Positions 1 to 8,179 of a DNA stretch of 64,000 nt are shown here, one piece after another. The stretch comes from Bacillota bacterium (GTDB lineage Bacteria; Bacillota; Clostridia; Oscillospirales; Ruminococcaceae), in the NCBI GenBank assembly GCA_023388515.1, contig JAEWGD010000038.1, positions 76,775-140,774 on the forward strand. The letters are read 5' to 3'. The number at the start of each line of letters is the position of its first letter. Position 1 is the first letter of the stretch. The translations under genes and the position numbers were made by a program. The notes beneath the pieces are model-generated. The model saw only the letters and a program-made list of their open reading frames with translations, did not search any database and was not told where the DNA came from.

Positions 1-153
1 AACATAATTATATCAAATAATATACAAAAATACAATTGAATTTATGTATAGTTTCTATGTACTTTTTGTTTACATCATGAATTTTAAGATATAATATTTA
101 ATATTTGCAATGAATAATGATTATTCTGCCTATATTTAGTTGTGTTCAGTATG

Positions 154-194
154 TTCGCACAAACATTACTTTAATGATGTTTGTGCGAATTTTT
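154..194 (+). terminator. Rho-independent terminator of a gene left of the window
   Basis: A 13-bp perfect stem (154-166 with 177-189) with a 10-base loop is followed by five T on the plus strand. The T-run lies on the plus-strand side, so it most likely ends a plus-strand gene outside the window. It could also insulate the convergent GH9 gene, whose stop codon is at 206-208. No gene is visible in bases 1-153. Confidence 0.7.
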
Positions 195-205
195 ATTAGG
201 AGGGA

Positions 206-2638
206 TTAACTATTAATAATTAACCTTTTCAGCATAAATAAGTCAAGGGAATTAATTTTATTGTCTGAATTCAAGTCAGTGTTTTGGAGGTTTAAATTAC
301 CCTCACTTCCAAGAATGTAGCTTTTGAGAAGTGTAATATCATCAATATCTACAAGACCGTCTGAATTAACATCGCCTAAAAAAGACGTAGAATCAGCTTT
401 CCCTAAGCTTTGAGCATATGCAGTTAGGAATAATAGGGGAGAGTTCATATAGACAGTATGCTCATTTGTAACCCAATCATTATCATTTTCATTATAGCAT
501 TTTGCAGCAAAATTAGAAATCCCTTTTGCATTTGAGGCATTTGGACCACCAGGCATATATCCAGCTGGAACTTCTGGTATATTATCATTGCTAAAAATTG
601 TGCTGTAAATTGTAGAGATTGAATTTTCACCTTGACCAGTGACAAAGCTTTTAGATAGGGGATTCGCTCCAAGCACCCAAGAAAGGGTTGAAGTGGAGAA
701 AGTCTTGACGGTGTCGGTTGGCTTATTAAGAAGCTCTGATGCTAAAATTGCACCCATTGGAATACTCACAATTTGATTATTTACACCCCAATAATAATTA
801 CCTTGATGGAGCGTATTACCCCATGCATTTTTGTTCCACCTATTTGTGATTATAGTGAGCCATTTATCGTATTCTACACCAATCCACTCAACTATTTTAG
901 CATCGGTATTATCTGCTTTTAAGTAGTCAAGGAATGCTGTAAACCACATTCTTCCCCAGATATTAGCATAAGCATAGGATGATTCAAAATATGCTGTCAT
1001 ATATATGTAATTTTTCTTAAAATAGTTGTGATAAGTTTCATCACCAGTTGCCCTAAATAAAGCAGCAGATGCCCATAATCTATCCATTGAGTCATCACTA
1101 ACTTCATAAACATCGGTAGCGACAATATTGTTTGGATTGTTTTGTAGGAACACCCAAGCTTTTTTAGCAGCATTAAGGCAAGTGTTTGCAAACTCTAAAT
1201 CAATATCCTTATATATGAGGTAAGCCTCTGAAAGAGCTGCAGCAGCACAGGCTGTATCATCAGTTGTGCAACCCATATTATCGTGAACTATTCGCACACC
1301 ATCGTCACCTTGAACTCTTGGATAAAACCCCCCACTTTCGCTGTCTTGCATTGATAAAATCCATTGAATTTCCCATCTTGCTTCATCTAAAATATCAGGA
1401 ATACCATTTCCACTTTCAGGAATGTTTGACTGACCATCATAGAATTGTTCAGGGAACCTTTCATAAGTCCATAATAAATCGGATACTGCAATGCTACCTA
1501 CATTTACATATTTACCTAAATCCCCAGCATCATACCAGCCTTTTGAGGCGTCAATAACCTTTTCGGGAGAGGTACGAAAGCTAGCTTGATAATCATCGGG
1601 AGTAGCATCATTTCTTGCGAAAATTCCAGCATATTCAGCATCTAAATCACCCTGACGCTGAAAATAGAAAAATCTAAGCAAATCGACTACCGTATCATCA
1701 TAAACATTATTTCCTATTGTAAAATTAACGGAGTTTTCAATGCCCTCAGCATCAACTGCTATATAATATTTACCATTAGTTTCGAGTTCAGTGAAATCAG
1801 CCCTCAAAACCTTCTCGCCAGAATCCCTTGCGTCAAATTCTGAAACAAGAGTAAGCTTTCCACTGTAGGCAACTTTTTTTGTATCTGAATTTATGACATG
1901 AAAAGCCGTACCTACATTAGCAGTAAGCTCTTCCTTAAATCCGGATACCAACGCATATTTATATGATTTTTGTACAAATCCTACCTGATTTACCTTTATT
2001 TCAGAGTAGGATTTTTCTAAATCAGGTGAATCAATTGTCAATCCGTTAAACCAAAACTTTTGTGGCATATCACCACTTCCACTTATAAGCACAGAAGTTA
2101 TGTATCGCAAATCAAGAGAAGGATTTTTAACAAGAAAGTCTTTTAACGGAATTTTAACATATTGCCATTGATTAGTGATAGTTGTGTAATCGCTAATGGG
2201 AAGATATGATGACTCCTCAAGTTTGCCAACTCTTGAAAAATTATTATCCTTTAGTCCGACATTAAAGGTTTCTCCACCCTTTTCACCAATAATATAGAAC
2301 TCTATGTATCCGTTTTCTGCGTATTGTGAAAAGTCATGCGAGCACCAACCACGAACAGTTAACATAGACTCCCACCATGATGATGCACCCGTAACATTAA
2401 CCCTAAGTGATGGCTTATTATTATATTTTACACCATAGTCAATAGGCAAGCCACTATTTACAATTTCAAGGTTAGTACCATATGTCCAGCCATTGGAAGC
2501 CCCGCCATCAGTAACAACATAGCTAATAAGCTTTCGATAGCTTAAATCGGGCATTGAATTTGCAACGGAGCTAATGCTGAAAGATGATGACATAAAAATC
2601 ATCAAAGAAACAGCGGTTGCCAACATTTTTTTAAACAT
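206..2638 (-). CDS. Secreted GH9 endoglucanase with N-terminal CBM-like module, Ig-like domain and dockerin
   Basis: Cellulosomal family 9 glycoside hydrolase, predicted to cut beta-1,4-glucan outside the cell. Residues 1-27 form a Sec signal peptide. A beta-sandwich carbohydrate-binding-like module follows (about 29-205, possibly CBM30-like; family not certain). Next come an Ig-like CelD_N domain (about 208-295, with the typical VNQVGF start) and the GH9 catalytic domain. The catalytic base Asp lies in WYDAGDLGKY (about 369) and the acid Glu in TNEHT (about 726). The C-terminal 60 residues are a dockerin with two intact calcium loops (DVNSDGLVDIDD and DLNSDNKINSLD). No Thr-rich linker precedes it, unlike the two GH9 genes at the right end. 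The start is supported by AGGAGG six bases upstream of the ATG. It is a single gene, divergent from the sporulation operon. Confidence 0.93.
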   Translation of the reverse strand: MFKKMLATAVSLMIFMSSSFSISSVANSMPDLSYRKLISYVVTDGGASNGWTYGTNLEIVNSGLPIDYGVKYNNKPSLRVNVTGASSWWESMLTVRGWCSHDFSQYAENGYIEFYIIGEKGGETFNVGLKDNNFSRVGKLEESSYLPISDYTTITNQWQYVKIPLKDFLVKNPSLDLRYITSVLISGSGDMPQKFWFNGLTIDSPDLEKSYSEIKVNQVGFVQKSYKYALVSGFKEELTANVGTAFHVINSDTKKVAYSGKLTLVSEFDARDSGEKVLRADFTELETNGKYYIAVDAEGIENSVNFTIGNNVYDDTVVDLLRFFYFQRQGDLDAEYAGIFARNDATPDDYQASFRTSPEKVIDASKGWYDAGDLGKYVNVGSIAVSDLLWTYERFPEQFYDGQSNIPESGNGIPDILDEARWEIQWILSMQDSESGGFYPRVQGDDGVRIVHDNMGCTTDDTACAAAALSEAYLIYKDIDLEFANTCLNAAKKAWVFLQNNPNNIVATDVYEVSDDSMDRLWASAALFRATGDETYHNYFKKNYIYMTAYFESSYAYANIWGRMWFTAFLDYLKADNTDAKIVEWIGVEYDKWLTIITNRWNKNAWGNTLHQGNYYWGVNNQIVSIPMGAILASELLNKPTDTVKTFSTSTLSWVLGANPLSKSFVTGQGENSISTIYSTIFSNDNIPEVPAGYMPGGPNASNAKGISNFAAKCYNENDNDWVTNEHTVYMNSPLLFLTAYAQSLGKADSTSFLGDVNSDGLVDIDDITLLKSYILGSEGNLNLQNTDLNSDNKINSLDLFMLKRLIINS

Positions 2639-2875
2639 GAAAATCCTCCTAAATATAGTCTTTAAACTTATAAACCTTAATCAACATTATACACATTTTT
2701 AAATACAAAGTGTTGAATAATTTGTGAATTGAATATAAATACATCTATATTTTTTATTGTAAAAGTTATATTTTTATTTATCTTTTTTATTTTAGAAGTT
2801 TCCTACAACATTCTACAAAATAATCATAGAACTTGTACTAGAATGTTATTAACAATTCACGGGAGGTAATAAAAA

Positions 2876-3184
2876 ATGTCGGTAAAGCTGATAGTAGGTT
2901 CAGATAGATTAACTGCAGTTTTGTTAGGTGAAATAGACCACCATTCAGCTAAAGGAATACGGGAAAAGATTGATACTGCAATACTTGAAAATCATCCACA
3001 GGAATTAACATTAAACTTTTCACAGGTAAGCTTTATGGATAGCTCTGGGATAGGGCTTGTCATAGGAAGATTTAAAGCAATGCAAGAGGTTGATGGTAAA
3101 ATTGTAATAGAGGGAGCTTCACAGCAAATAACTAAAGTTATGAGGTTATCAGGAATAGACCGTTTAGCAACAATAAAAAACTGA
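2876..3184 (+). CDS. spoIIAA: Anti-sigma F factor antagonist SpoIIAA
   Basis: Small STAS-domain protein of 102 residues. It carries the conserved MDSSGIG motif (residues 54-60) that holds the serine phosphorylated by SpoIIAB. When dephosphorylated, SpoIIAA binds SpoIIAB and frees sigma F in the forespore. It is the first gene of a three-gene operon whose order matches spoIIAA-spoIIAB-sigF of Bacillus and Clostridium. GGGAGGT lies upstream of the ATG at good spacing. The 237-base upstream gap shows a 9-bp inverted repeat (2807-2815 with 2839-2847) but no promoter I can assign with confidence; sigma H would be expected. Confidence 0.95.
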   Translation: MSVKLIVGSDRLTAVLLGEIDHHSAKGIREKIDTAILENHPQELTLNFSQVSFMDSSGIGLVIGRFKAMQEVDGKIVIEGASQQITKVMRLSGIDRLATIKN

Positions 3185-3201
3185 CTTCAGGAGGAAAAGC
3201 T

Positions 3202-3648
3202 TTGAAAATAATAAACGAGATGAAAATACAACTACTTAGTAAGTCTGTGAACGAAAGCTTTGCTAGGACAGCAGTTAGTGCTTTTATCACACAACTTGAC
3301 CCGACAATTAATGAAATAGCAGATATAAGAACTGCTGTTTCTGAGGCAGTTACAAACTGCGTTGTTCATGCGTATAGAGGAAGAATTGGAATAATTGATA
3401 TATGCGTGAGAATACTGGAGGATAATGAGGTTTACATAAAAATAAGGGATAAGGGCTGTGGCATATCCGACATAAAACAGGCAATGGAGCCACTTTTTAC
3501 AACGGCAGCAAATGAGGAAAGGGCAGGACTTGGCTTTGCTGTTATGGAAAGCTTTATGGACAAGCTATCAGTACGGAGCAAGCTTAGTAGTGGAACAACA
3601 ATAATAATGAGAAAAAAACTTACTTCTTGCGGGGATAAGAATGAATAG
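3202..3648 (+). CDS. spoIIAB: Anti-sigma F factor / serine kinase SpoIIAB
   Basis: GHKL-fold ATPase of 148 residues that holds sigma F inactive and phosphorylates SpoIIAA. Visible ATP-binding boxes are the N-box in EAVTNCVVHAY, the G1 box in IRDKGCGI and the glycine-rich AGLGFAVMES. The start is TTG at 3202, chosen because AGGAGG (3189-3194) lies seven bases upstream and no nearby ATG is as well placed. It lies 17 bases after spoIIAA and overlaps sigF by 8 bases, consistent with translational coupling. Confidence 0.95.
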   Translation: MKIINEMKIQLLSKSVNESFARTAVSAFITQLDPTINEIADIRTAVSEAVTNCVVHAYRGRIGIIDICVRILEDNEVYIKIRDKGCGISDIKQAMEPLFTTAANEERAGLGFAVMESFMDKLSVRSKLSSGTTIIMRKKLTSCGDKNE

Positions 3649-4297
3649 TATGAAAATTCAGGCTGAGGACCATCTTGGATTGGTTAGACTTTGTGCTAAT
3701 CGTTTTCGAGGCAGAGGAATTGAATATGATGACCTTTATTCTGCTGGATGTATCGGTTTATTAAAAGCTGTTAAGGCTTTTGACACCGAGCGTGGAGTAA
3801 AGTTTTCAACCTATGCAGTGCCTGTAATTTTGGGGGAGATTAAGCGTCAATTTAGAGATGGTGGAGCAATAAAGGTAAGCCGAAGTGTTAAGGAACTTTC
3901 AGTAAAGCTTTCGAGGGATAGGGAATGTTTCATCAAGCTACATGGGCATGAGCCAACAATAAGTCAGCTTTGTGAAAGAGTTGAAGCGTCAGAGTCAGAT
4001 GTGGTTGAGGCATTATCAGCAGGAATGCCACTTATATCGTTGACTGAAACAAATGAAGATGGTGAATCACAAATTGATATACCGATACAAGCACCTGATG
4101 AAGAAATTGGCGACCTTTTATCATTAAGACAGGTTATGAGTAAAATGGATAAAACAGACAGAATGCTTTTATACTTGCGATATTACAAGAGTCAAACTCA
4201 AACTCAAACAGCTAAAGTTTTGAATATGACACAGGTACAGGTATCAAGGCGAGAGAAAAAGCTACTTGAAATTATGAGGAATCAAATGCTAGAATAA
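3641..4297 (+). CDS. sigF: RNA polymerase sporulation sigma factor SigF
   Basis: Sigma-70 family factor of 218 residues that directs early forespore transcription. Region 2 is clear (DDLYSAGCIGLLKAV, then KFSTYAVPVILGEIKR), and region 4 contains a helix-turn-helix near the C-terminus (QTAKVLNMTQVQVSRREKK). It is somewhat shorter than the roughly 255 residues of the Bacillus subtilis protein, mostly in the middle, but keeps both DNA-binding regions. The ATG overlaps the end of spoIIAB. I saw no terminator before the next promoter at 4368. Confidence 0.94.
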   Translation: MNSMKIQAEDHLGLVRLCANRFRGRGIEYDDLYSAGCIGLLKAVKAFDTERGVKFSTYAVPVILGEIKRQFRDGGAIKVSRSVKELSVKLSRDRECFIKLHGHEPTISQLCERVEASESDVVEALSAGMPLISLTETNEDGESQIDIPIQAPDEEIGDLLSLRQVMSKMDKTDRMLLYLRYYKSQTQTQTAKVLNMTQVQVSRREKKLLEIMRNQMLE

Positions 4298-4367
4298 TAT
4301 TTATGTAATATAATCCACCTTTACAAAAATAAAGAATACTAAATAAGTAGAATTAACATTATGTTAA

Positions 4368-4395
4368 TTGACAACTAGCAAATTTGTGTTATAAT
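4368..4395 (+). promoter_or_regulatory. Sigma-A promoter of the desulfoferrodoxin gene
   Basis: TTGACA at 4368-4373 and TATAAT at 4390-4395, spaced by 16 bases, both perfect matches to consensus. The expected start of transcription is about 50 bases before the ATG at 4450. This marks dfx as a unit separate from the sporulation operon. Confidence 0.8.
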
Positions 4396-4449
4396 ATATG
4401 TAGTATTATTTATAAGTAATATTAGTAATGTTGAAAAGGAGAGGTTGTA

Positions 4450-4836
4450 ATGTCTGAAAATCAGAAGTTTTTTGTTTGTAACCATTGTGGTAATATTGTA
4501 GGATTAATTCAAGAAGCTGGTGTACCAATGATTTGCTGTGGTGAAAAAATGGAGGAATTAGTTCCTAATACAGTTGACGCCGCTCAAGAAAAACACGTTC
4601 CTGTTGTTACAGTTAATGGTAATACAGTTAAGGTTGAGATTGGCTCAGTTGAGCATCCAATGGTTGACGAGCATTATATTCAATGGGTTTACCTGCAAAC
4701 TGAAAATGGTGGACAGAGAAAAGGTCTAAAGCCTGGTGATAAACCATCAGTGACTTTTGCATTGGTAGACGATAAGGCTGTTGCAGCTTTCGAGTTTTGC
4801 AATCTTCATGGCTTATGGAAAGCGGATATAAAGTAG
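4450..4836 (+). CDS. dfx: Desulfoferrodoxin (superoxide reductase)
   Basis: Reduces superoxide to hydrogen peroxide with electrons from rubredoxin, a common oxygen defence in strict anaerobes. The N-terminal 36 residues carry the desulforedoxin-type Fe(Cys)4 site: CNHCG, then ICCGE. The C-terminal domain carries the ligands of the catalytic iron: His in EKHVP and in EHPM, and Cys/His in CNLHGLW. At 128 residues it has the usual two-iron length. It stands alone, with a consensus promoter upstream and a strong terminator downstream. A different superoxide-removing enzyme (SodA) lies 2.6 kb away. Confidence 0.95.
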   Translation: MSENQKFFVCNHCGNIVGLIQEAGVPMICCGEKMEELVPNTVDAAQEKHVPVVTVNGNTVKVEIGSVEHPMVDEHYIQWVYLQTENGGQRKGLKPGDKPSVTFALVDDKAVAAFEFCNLHGLWKADIK

Positions 4837-4847
4837 GAATTTTTATT

Positions 4848-4888
4848 AAAAGCCCCTGTATTTTCTTAATGAAATACAGGGGCTTTTT
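4848..4888. terminator. Bidirectional terminator between dfx and recQ
   Basis: A 16-bp perfect stem (4848-4863 with 4872-4887) has an 8-base loop, an A-run on the left and a T-run on the right. It can therefore end both the plus-strand dfx transcript and the minus-strand recQ transcript. Confidence 0.9.
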
Positions 4889-4903
4889 GTTATATAGTTG
4901 GAT

Positions 4904-7126
4904 TTACACGGTATTCATATAATTATGAGTAATTTCCTCAAAATTATCTAAAACAAATTGCTGTGCCTCTTCACTATATATAATTACATAATATTCATTG
5001 CCATTAGAAGAGATTTTATCTAGCTTAGTTATACCGATTAATTTTGAATTAGACGTTATATCCTTACAACTACGATCTCTATAATCAGTTTTGTCACATA
5101 AAAAATCTTTTTCCGTAAGCCAACTTCGTATTGAATTTGATATAACTTTACGCTGGTTTGCAATACCCAAATCAGCCATAATATTCTCTGCAAATTGAGT
5201 CGTTGTAACTGAATTTGGCGAAACATTAATTTTATCCTTATTTTTAAGAATATACGCAAGAATATTATCATCCTTATCAAGCTTTACAGTTTTAGTTGGA
5301 GTTTGAGGATTTTCCTTTAGATACTCATTAATAAGCTTAACAAATCTATCGCCATATTTTTCGCATTTCAGCTCACCAACTCCTGAAACCTTCAAAAACT
5401 CAGCATTGTTTCTAGGTAGTCTATGGCACATATCACGCAAGGATGCATCAGTGAAAACAGCATAAGCAGGCACGCTTTGTACATTAGCAATACTAATTCT
5501 AAGCTCCTTCAGTTTTGCAAAAAGCTTTGTGTCAATAAGTTCTAATGTATCTGATTTTTTAGCCTTGTTTTCATGAGGAATTTCCTTAACCTGTTTCATG
5601 AAAAGCTGACTTTTATTTTTTAGAAACTGCGTTGAAAGGCTTGTAAGCTTTAGTACAGGATATTCCGTATCCGTAGAAAGCAGATATTTACTATGAACCA
5701 AAAAACCGATAATATTCCTTATTTTCCTAGCTGAAACATCTGCCATAATTCCATAAGTGGAAAGCTTATCAAGTCCAAGACTAATAATTTTTTCAGATTT
5801 ACTTCCCCTTAAAACATTAGTAATTATTGAAGTACCATAGTTTTGTTTAGCCCGATAAACACATGAAATAATTTTTTGTGCCTCAACAGTAATGTCAATC
5901 GTTTCAAAGTTGGTATTGCAATTTGAGCAGTTTCCACAATAATTCAGCGTCATATCACCGAAATATTGCAAGATATATTCACGAAGGCAATCGTTTGTAG
6001 TACAGTAATATGTCATATGTTTCAAACGTTCCCTATCCTTTTGCTTGATAGCCTCTTGCGTTTCCACATCAAGTTCAGGGTTACCCCCACCATGCTCAAT
6101 AAGGAATTGATTCATTCTAACATCAGCACCGTTATAAAGAATAATACATTCAGCACGTTCACCATCACGCCCAGCACGTCCTGCCTCCTGATAGTAAGCC
6201 TCAATATTTTTTGGCATATTATAATGCACAACAAACGAAACATTAGACTTGTCAATTCCCATACCGAAAGCATTAGTTGCAACCATTATCTGGCTTTTAT
6301 CAAAAACAAATCTCTCCTGATTATCATGACGCTCCTTATCGTCCAGACCTGCGTGATAACGAGTAGCAGAGTAATTCCTGTTACAAAGCTTTTCACAAAC
6401 CTCCTCCACATTTTTTCGTGTGGAACAGTAAATGATACCACATTTGTCCTTATTATTTTCAATAATTTCAACAAGATTTGCAAACTTGTCCATTGGCTGT
6501 CTAACTTCAAAATAAAGGTTCTCACGGTCAAAACCTGTTGTAGCAATAAATGGATTATCAAGCCTTAATGTTGTTGAAATATCGTTTTTCACTTCAGCAG
6601 TAGCAGTAGCAGTAAAAGCACTAATTATTGGACGATACGGTAGTTTTCCTACAAAATCTATAATTTTAAGATAGCTAGGACGAAAATCCTGTCCCCAATG
6701 TGAAACACAATGAGCCTCATCGACAGTAACCATAGCTACTTTTATATGACTGATTGCGTTTAAGAACGCCTCAGATGTAAGTCTTTCAGGAGCGACATAA
6801 ATGATTTTATATGTATTGGCTCCAATTCTTTCCAATACGGTATTATATTGACTTGCTGTAAGTGAGCTGTTAAGATACGCTGCTTTTATTCCTGATTGAA
6901 TAAGTGCAGTAACTTGGTCTTTCATCAGTGAAATGAGTGGTGAAACAACGATAGTTATACCCTCAAGCATTAAAGCTGGGATTTGGTAACATATTGACTT
7001 TCCAGCACCAGTTGGCATAATTCCCAATACATCATGGTGAGTTAGGATATTGTCGATAATATCCGATTGACCACTGCGAAATTGCTCATGTCCGAAATAT
7101 TGTTTTAATAGTTTTTGCTTAATCAT
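4904..7126 (-). CDS. recQ: ATP-dependent DNA helicase RecQ
   Basis: 3'-5' DNA helicase for recombination and fork repair. Domains in order are DEAD-type helicase (Walker A MPTGAGKS, Walker B VDEAHC), helicase C-terminal, a zinc-binding RQC region (cysteines in CTTNDC and CGNCSNC), an HRDC domain near residues 535-610, and a further C-terminal domain of about 100 residues. The open frame extends 24 codons upstream to 7198. The ATG at 7126 is preferred because GGAGAGAG lies just upstream and the protein then starts MIKQKLL, as is usual for RecQ. It converges on dfx and shares its terminator. Confidence 0.93.
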   Translation of the reverse strand: MIKQKLLKQYFGHEQFRSGQSDIIDNILTHHDVLGIMPTGAGKSICYQIPALMLEGITIVVSPLISLMKDQVTALIQSGIKAAYLNSSLTASQYNTVLERIGANTYKIIYVAPERLTSEAFLNAISHIKVAMVTVDEAHCVSHWGQDFRPSYLKIIDFVGKLPYRPIISAFTATATAEVKNDISTTLRLDNPFIATTGFDRENLYFEVRQPMDKFANLVEIIENNKDKCGIIYCSTRKNVEEVCEKLCNRNYSATRYHAGLDDKERHDNQERFVFDKSQIMVATNAFGMGIDKSNVSFVVHYNMPKNIEAYYQEAGRAGRDGERAECIILYNGADVRMNQFLIEHGGGNPELDVETQEAIKQKDRERLKHMTYYCTTNDCLREYILQYFGDMTLNYCGNCSNCNTNFETIDITVEAQKIISCVYRAKQNYGTSIITNVLRGSKSEKIISLGLDKLSTYGIMADVSARKIRNIIGFLVHSKYLLSTDTEYPVLKLTSLSTQFLKNKSQLFMKQVKEIPHENKAKKSDTLELIDTKLFAKLKELRISIANVQSVPAYAVFTDASLRDMCHRLPRNNAEFLKVSGVGELKCEKYGDRFVKLINEYLKENPQTPTKTVKLDKDDNILAYILKNKDKINVSPNSVTTTQFAENIMADLGIANQRKVISNSIRSWLTEKDFLCDKTDYRDRSCKDITSNSKLIGITKLDKISSNGNEYYVIIYSEEAQQFVLDNFEEITHNYMNTV

Positions 7127-7487
7127 TTCTCTCTCCATAAGGGTTGATTTATAATTTTTATATATTACTATTTTATCACAATTAATGTTCGAGGTCAACT
7201 GTTTCGCTCATACGCCGCAAGGCTTTTTGCTTTCGCTTTGTTTTTGGTTGCCTTGTTGTCATTGATTGTAAGTATCTTTGTTTGATGTAGTGAAATTTGG
7301 TTATTATTTACCTTGACTATTCTCAATATACTTTCCGTATGATTAAATTTAAATGGGGGTGTTCATTTCTTTGTGCGTACAAAGAAACTAACCAAAGAAA
7401 AACGCAGCCCAAGCGGCGAATGAGCGACTTTAACATTTATGCACCTACCACATAAACTATTATAAATAACAAAGGAGGAGGATAACA
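7127..7487. other. Intergenic region between recQ and sodA filled by repeat element copy A
   Basis: This 361-base gap has no credible gene. Most of it is taken up by the repeat described at 7204-7427. The last 60 bases hold the sodA leader with a near-perfect Shine-Dalgarno site (AAAGGAGGAGG). I could not identify a clear sigma-A promoter for sodA. Confidence 0.6.
7204..7427 (+). repeat. Repeat element copy A with imperfect terminal inverted repeats
   Basis: The ends form a 15-bp inverted repeat with one mismatch (TCGCTCATACGCCGC at 7204-7218; GCGGCGAATGAGCGA at 7413-7427). The interior (about 7275-7401) is closely related, in inverted orientation, to 10878-11006. The core is a palindrome with 9-bp arms (TTTCTTTGT at 7366-7374, ACAAAGAAA at 7379-7387), preceded by GGGGGTGTTCA. 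No protein is encoded. The structure resembles a small non-autonomous element, but I see no convincing target-site duplication. Confidence 0.6.
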
Positions 7488-8117
7488 ATGTATGATTTTT
7501 ACCCATTTTCCGTTGTGCCTTTGCAATATCCATACAATGCTTTAGAACCATATATAGATGAAAAAACAATGTATTTTCATCACGACAAGCATTACCAAAC
7601 ATATGTAGATAAGCTTAATAAGGTTTTAGAAGCTAATCCTAGCCTGCAAAAGTATGATTTAGAGTGCCTGATAATAAACGCAAACTCTCTACCACAAAAG
7701 ATAGCAACTGAAATAAGAAATAATGCAGGTGGAGTGTATAATCATAGGCTATATTTTGCAAGCATGACACCGAATAAAAAACAGCCCTCTGATTTTTTAC
7801 TTAAAAAGATTAACCATGACTTTGGCTCATTTGACAGCTTTAAAATGGCATTAAAAGAGGCAGCTTTATCTCAATTTGGCTCTGGATACGCTTGGCTTAT
7901 ATTTGTAAACACTTGCTTGAAAATTATCAAAACAGCTAATCAAGACACCCCATTGCCAACTAGAAATCAACCTCTATTGCTAGTTGATATTTGGGAGCAT
8001 TCATATTATTTGAAATATCAGAATCGCCGTGACGAATATTTTGAAAATTGGTTTAAGATTATTAATTGGGACGAGGTAGAAGAAAGATATATTTTAGCAA
8101 GAAACAGTAGATGCTAA
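7488..8117 (+). CDS. sodA: Superoxide dismutase, Fe/Mn family (Mn-type signature)
   Basis: Converts superoxide to oxygen and peroxide in the cytoplasm (no signal peptide; 209 residues). The four metal ligands appear conserved: His in FHHDKHY, His in YNHRLYF, and Asp and His in VDIWEHSYYL. Gly-Gly before the second ligand and Gln in TANQDTPL are typical of Mn rather than Fe enzymes. It is divergent elsewhere. The usual EPHID is EPYID, the Trp after the NH ligand is Phe, and FGSGWAW is FGSGYAW, so activity is likely but not certain. AAAGGAGGAGG precedes the ATG. It converges on glyA with a shared terminator. Confidence 0.85.
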   Translation: MYDFYPFSVVPLQYPYNALEPYIDEKTMYFHHDKHYQTYVDKLNKVLEANPSLQKYDLECLIINANSLPQKIATEIRNNAGGVYNHRLYFASMTPNKKQPSDFLLKKINHDFGSFDSFKMALKEAALSQFGSGYAWLIFVNTCLKIIKTANQDTPLPTRNQPLLLVDIWEHSYYLKYQNRRDEYFENWFKIINWDEVEERYILARNSRC

Positions 8118-8121
8118 ACAA

Positions 8122-8149
8122 AAAAGCGACTAGATAATTAGTCGCTTTT
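8122..8149. terminator. Bidirectional terminator between sodA and glyA
   Basis: An 11-bp perfect stem (8122-8132 with 8139-8149) has an A-run at the left and a T-run at the right. It serves sodA on the plus strand and glyA on the minus strand. Confidence 0.85.
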
Positions 8150-8179
8150 GCATATTATATTAATTGTATAAGCTTTTAA

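Noticed and set aside
199..206. AGGAGGGA on the plus strand looking like a ribosome site
   Set aside because: No start codon or open frame follows; the sequence is at the end of the minus-strand GH9 gene.
5966..6568. 200-codon plus-strand open frame inside recQ
   Set aside because: recQ motifs on the minus strand are continuous through it; no ribosome site or recognisable domain.
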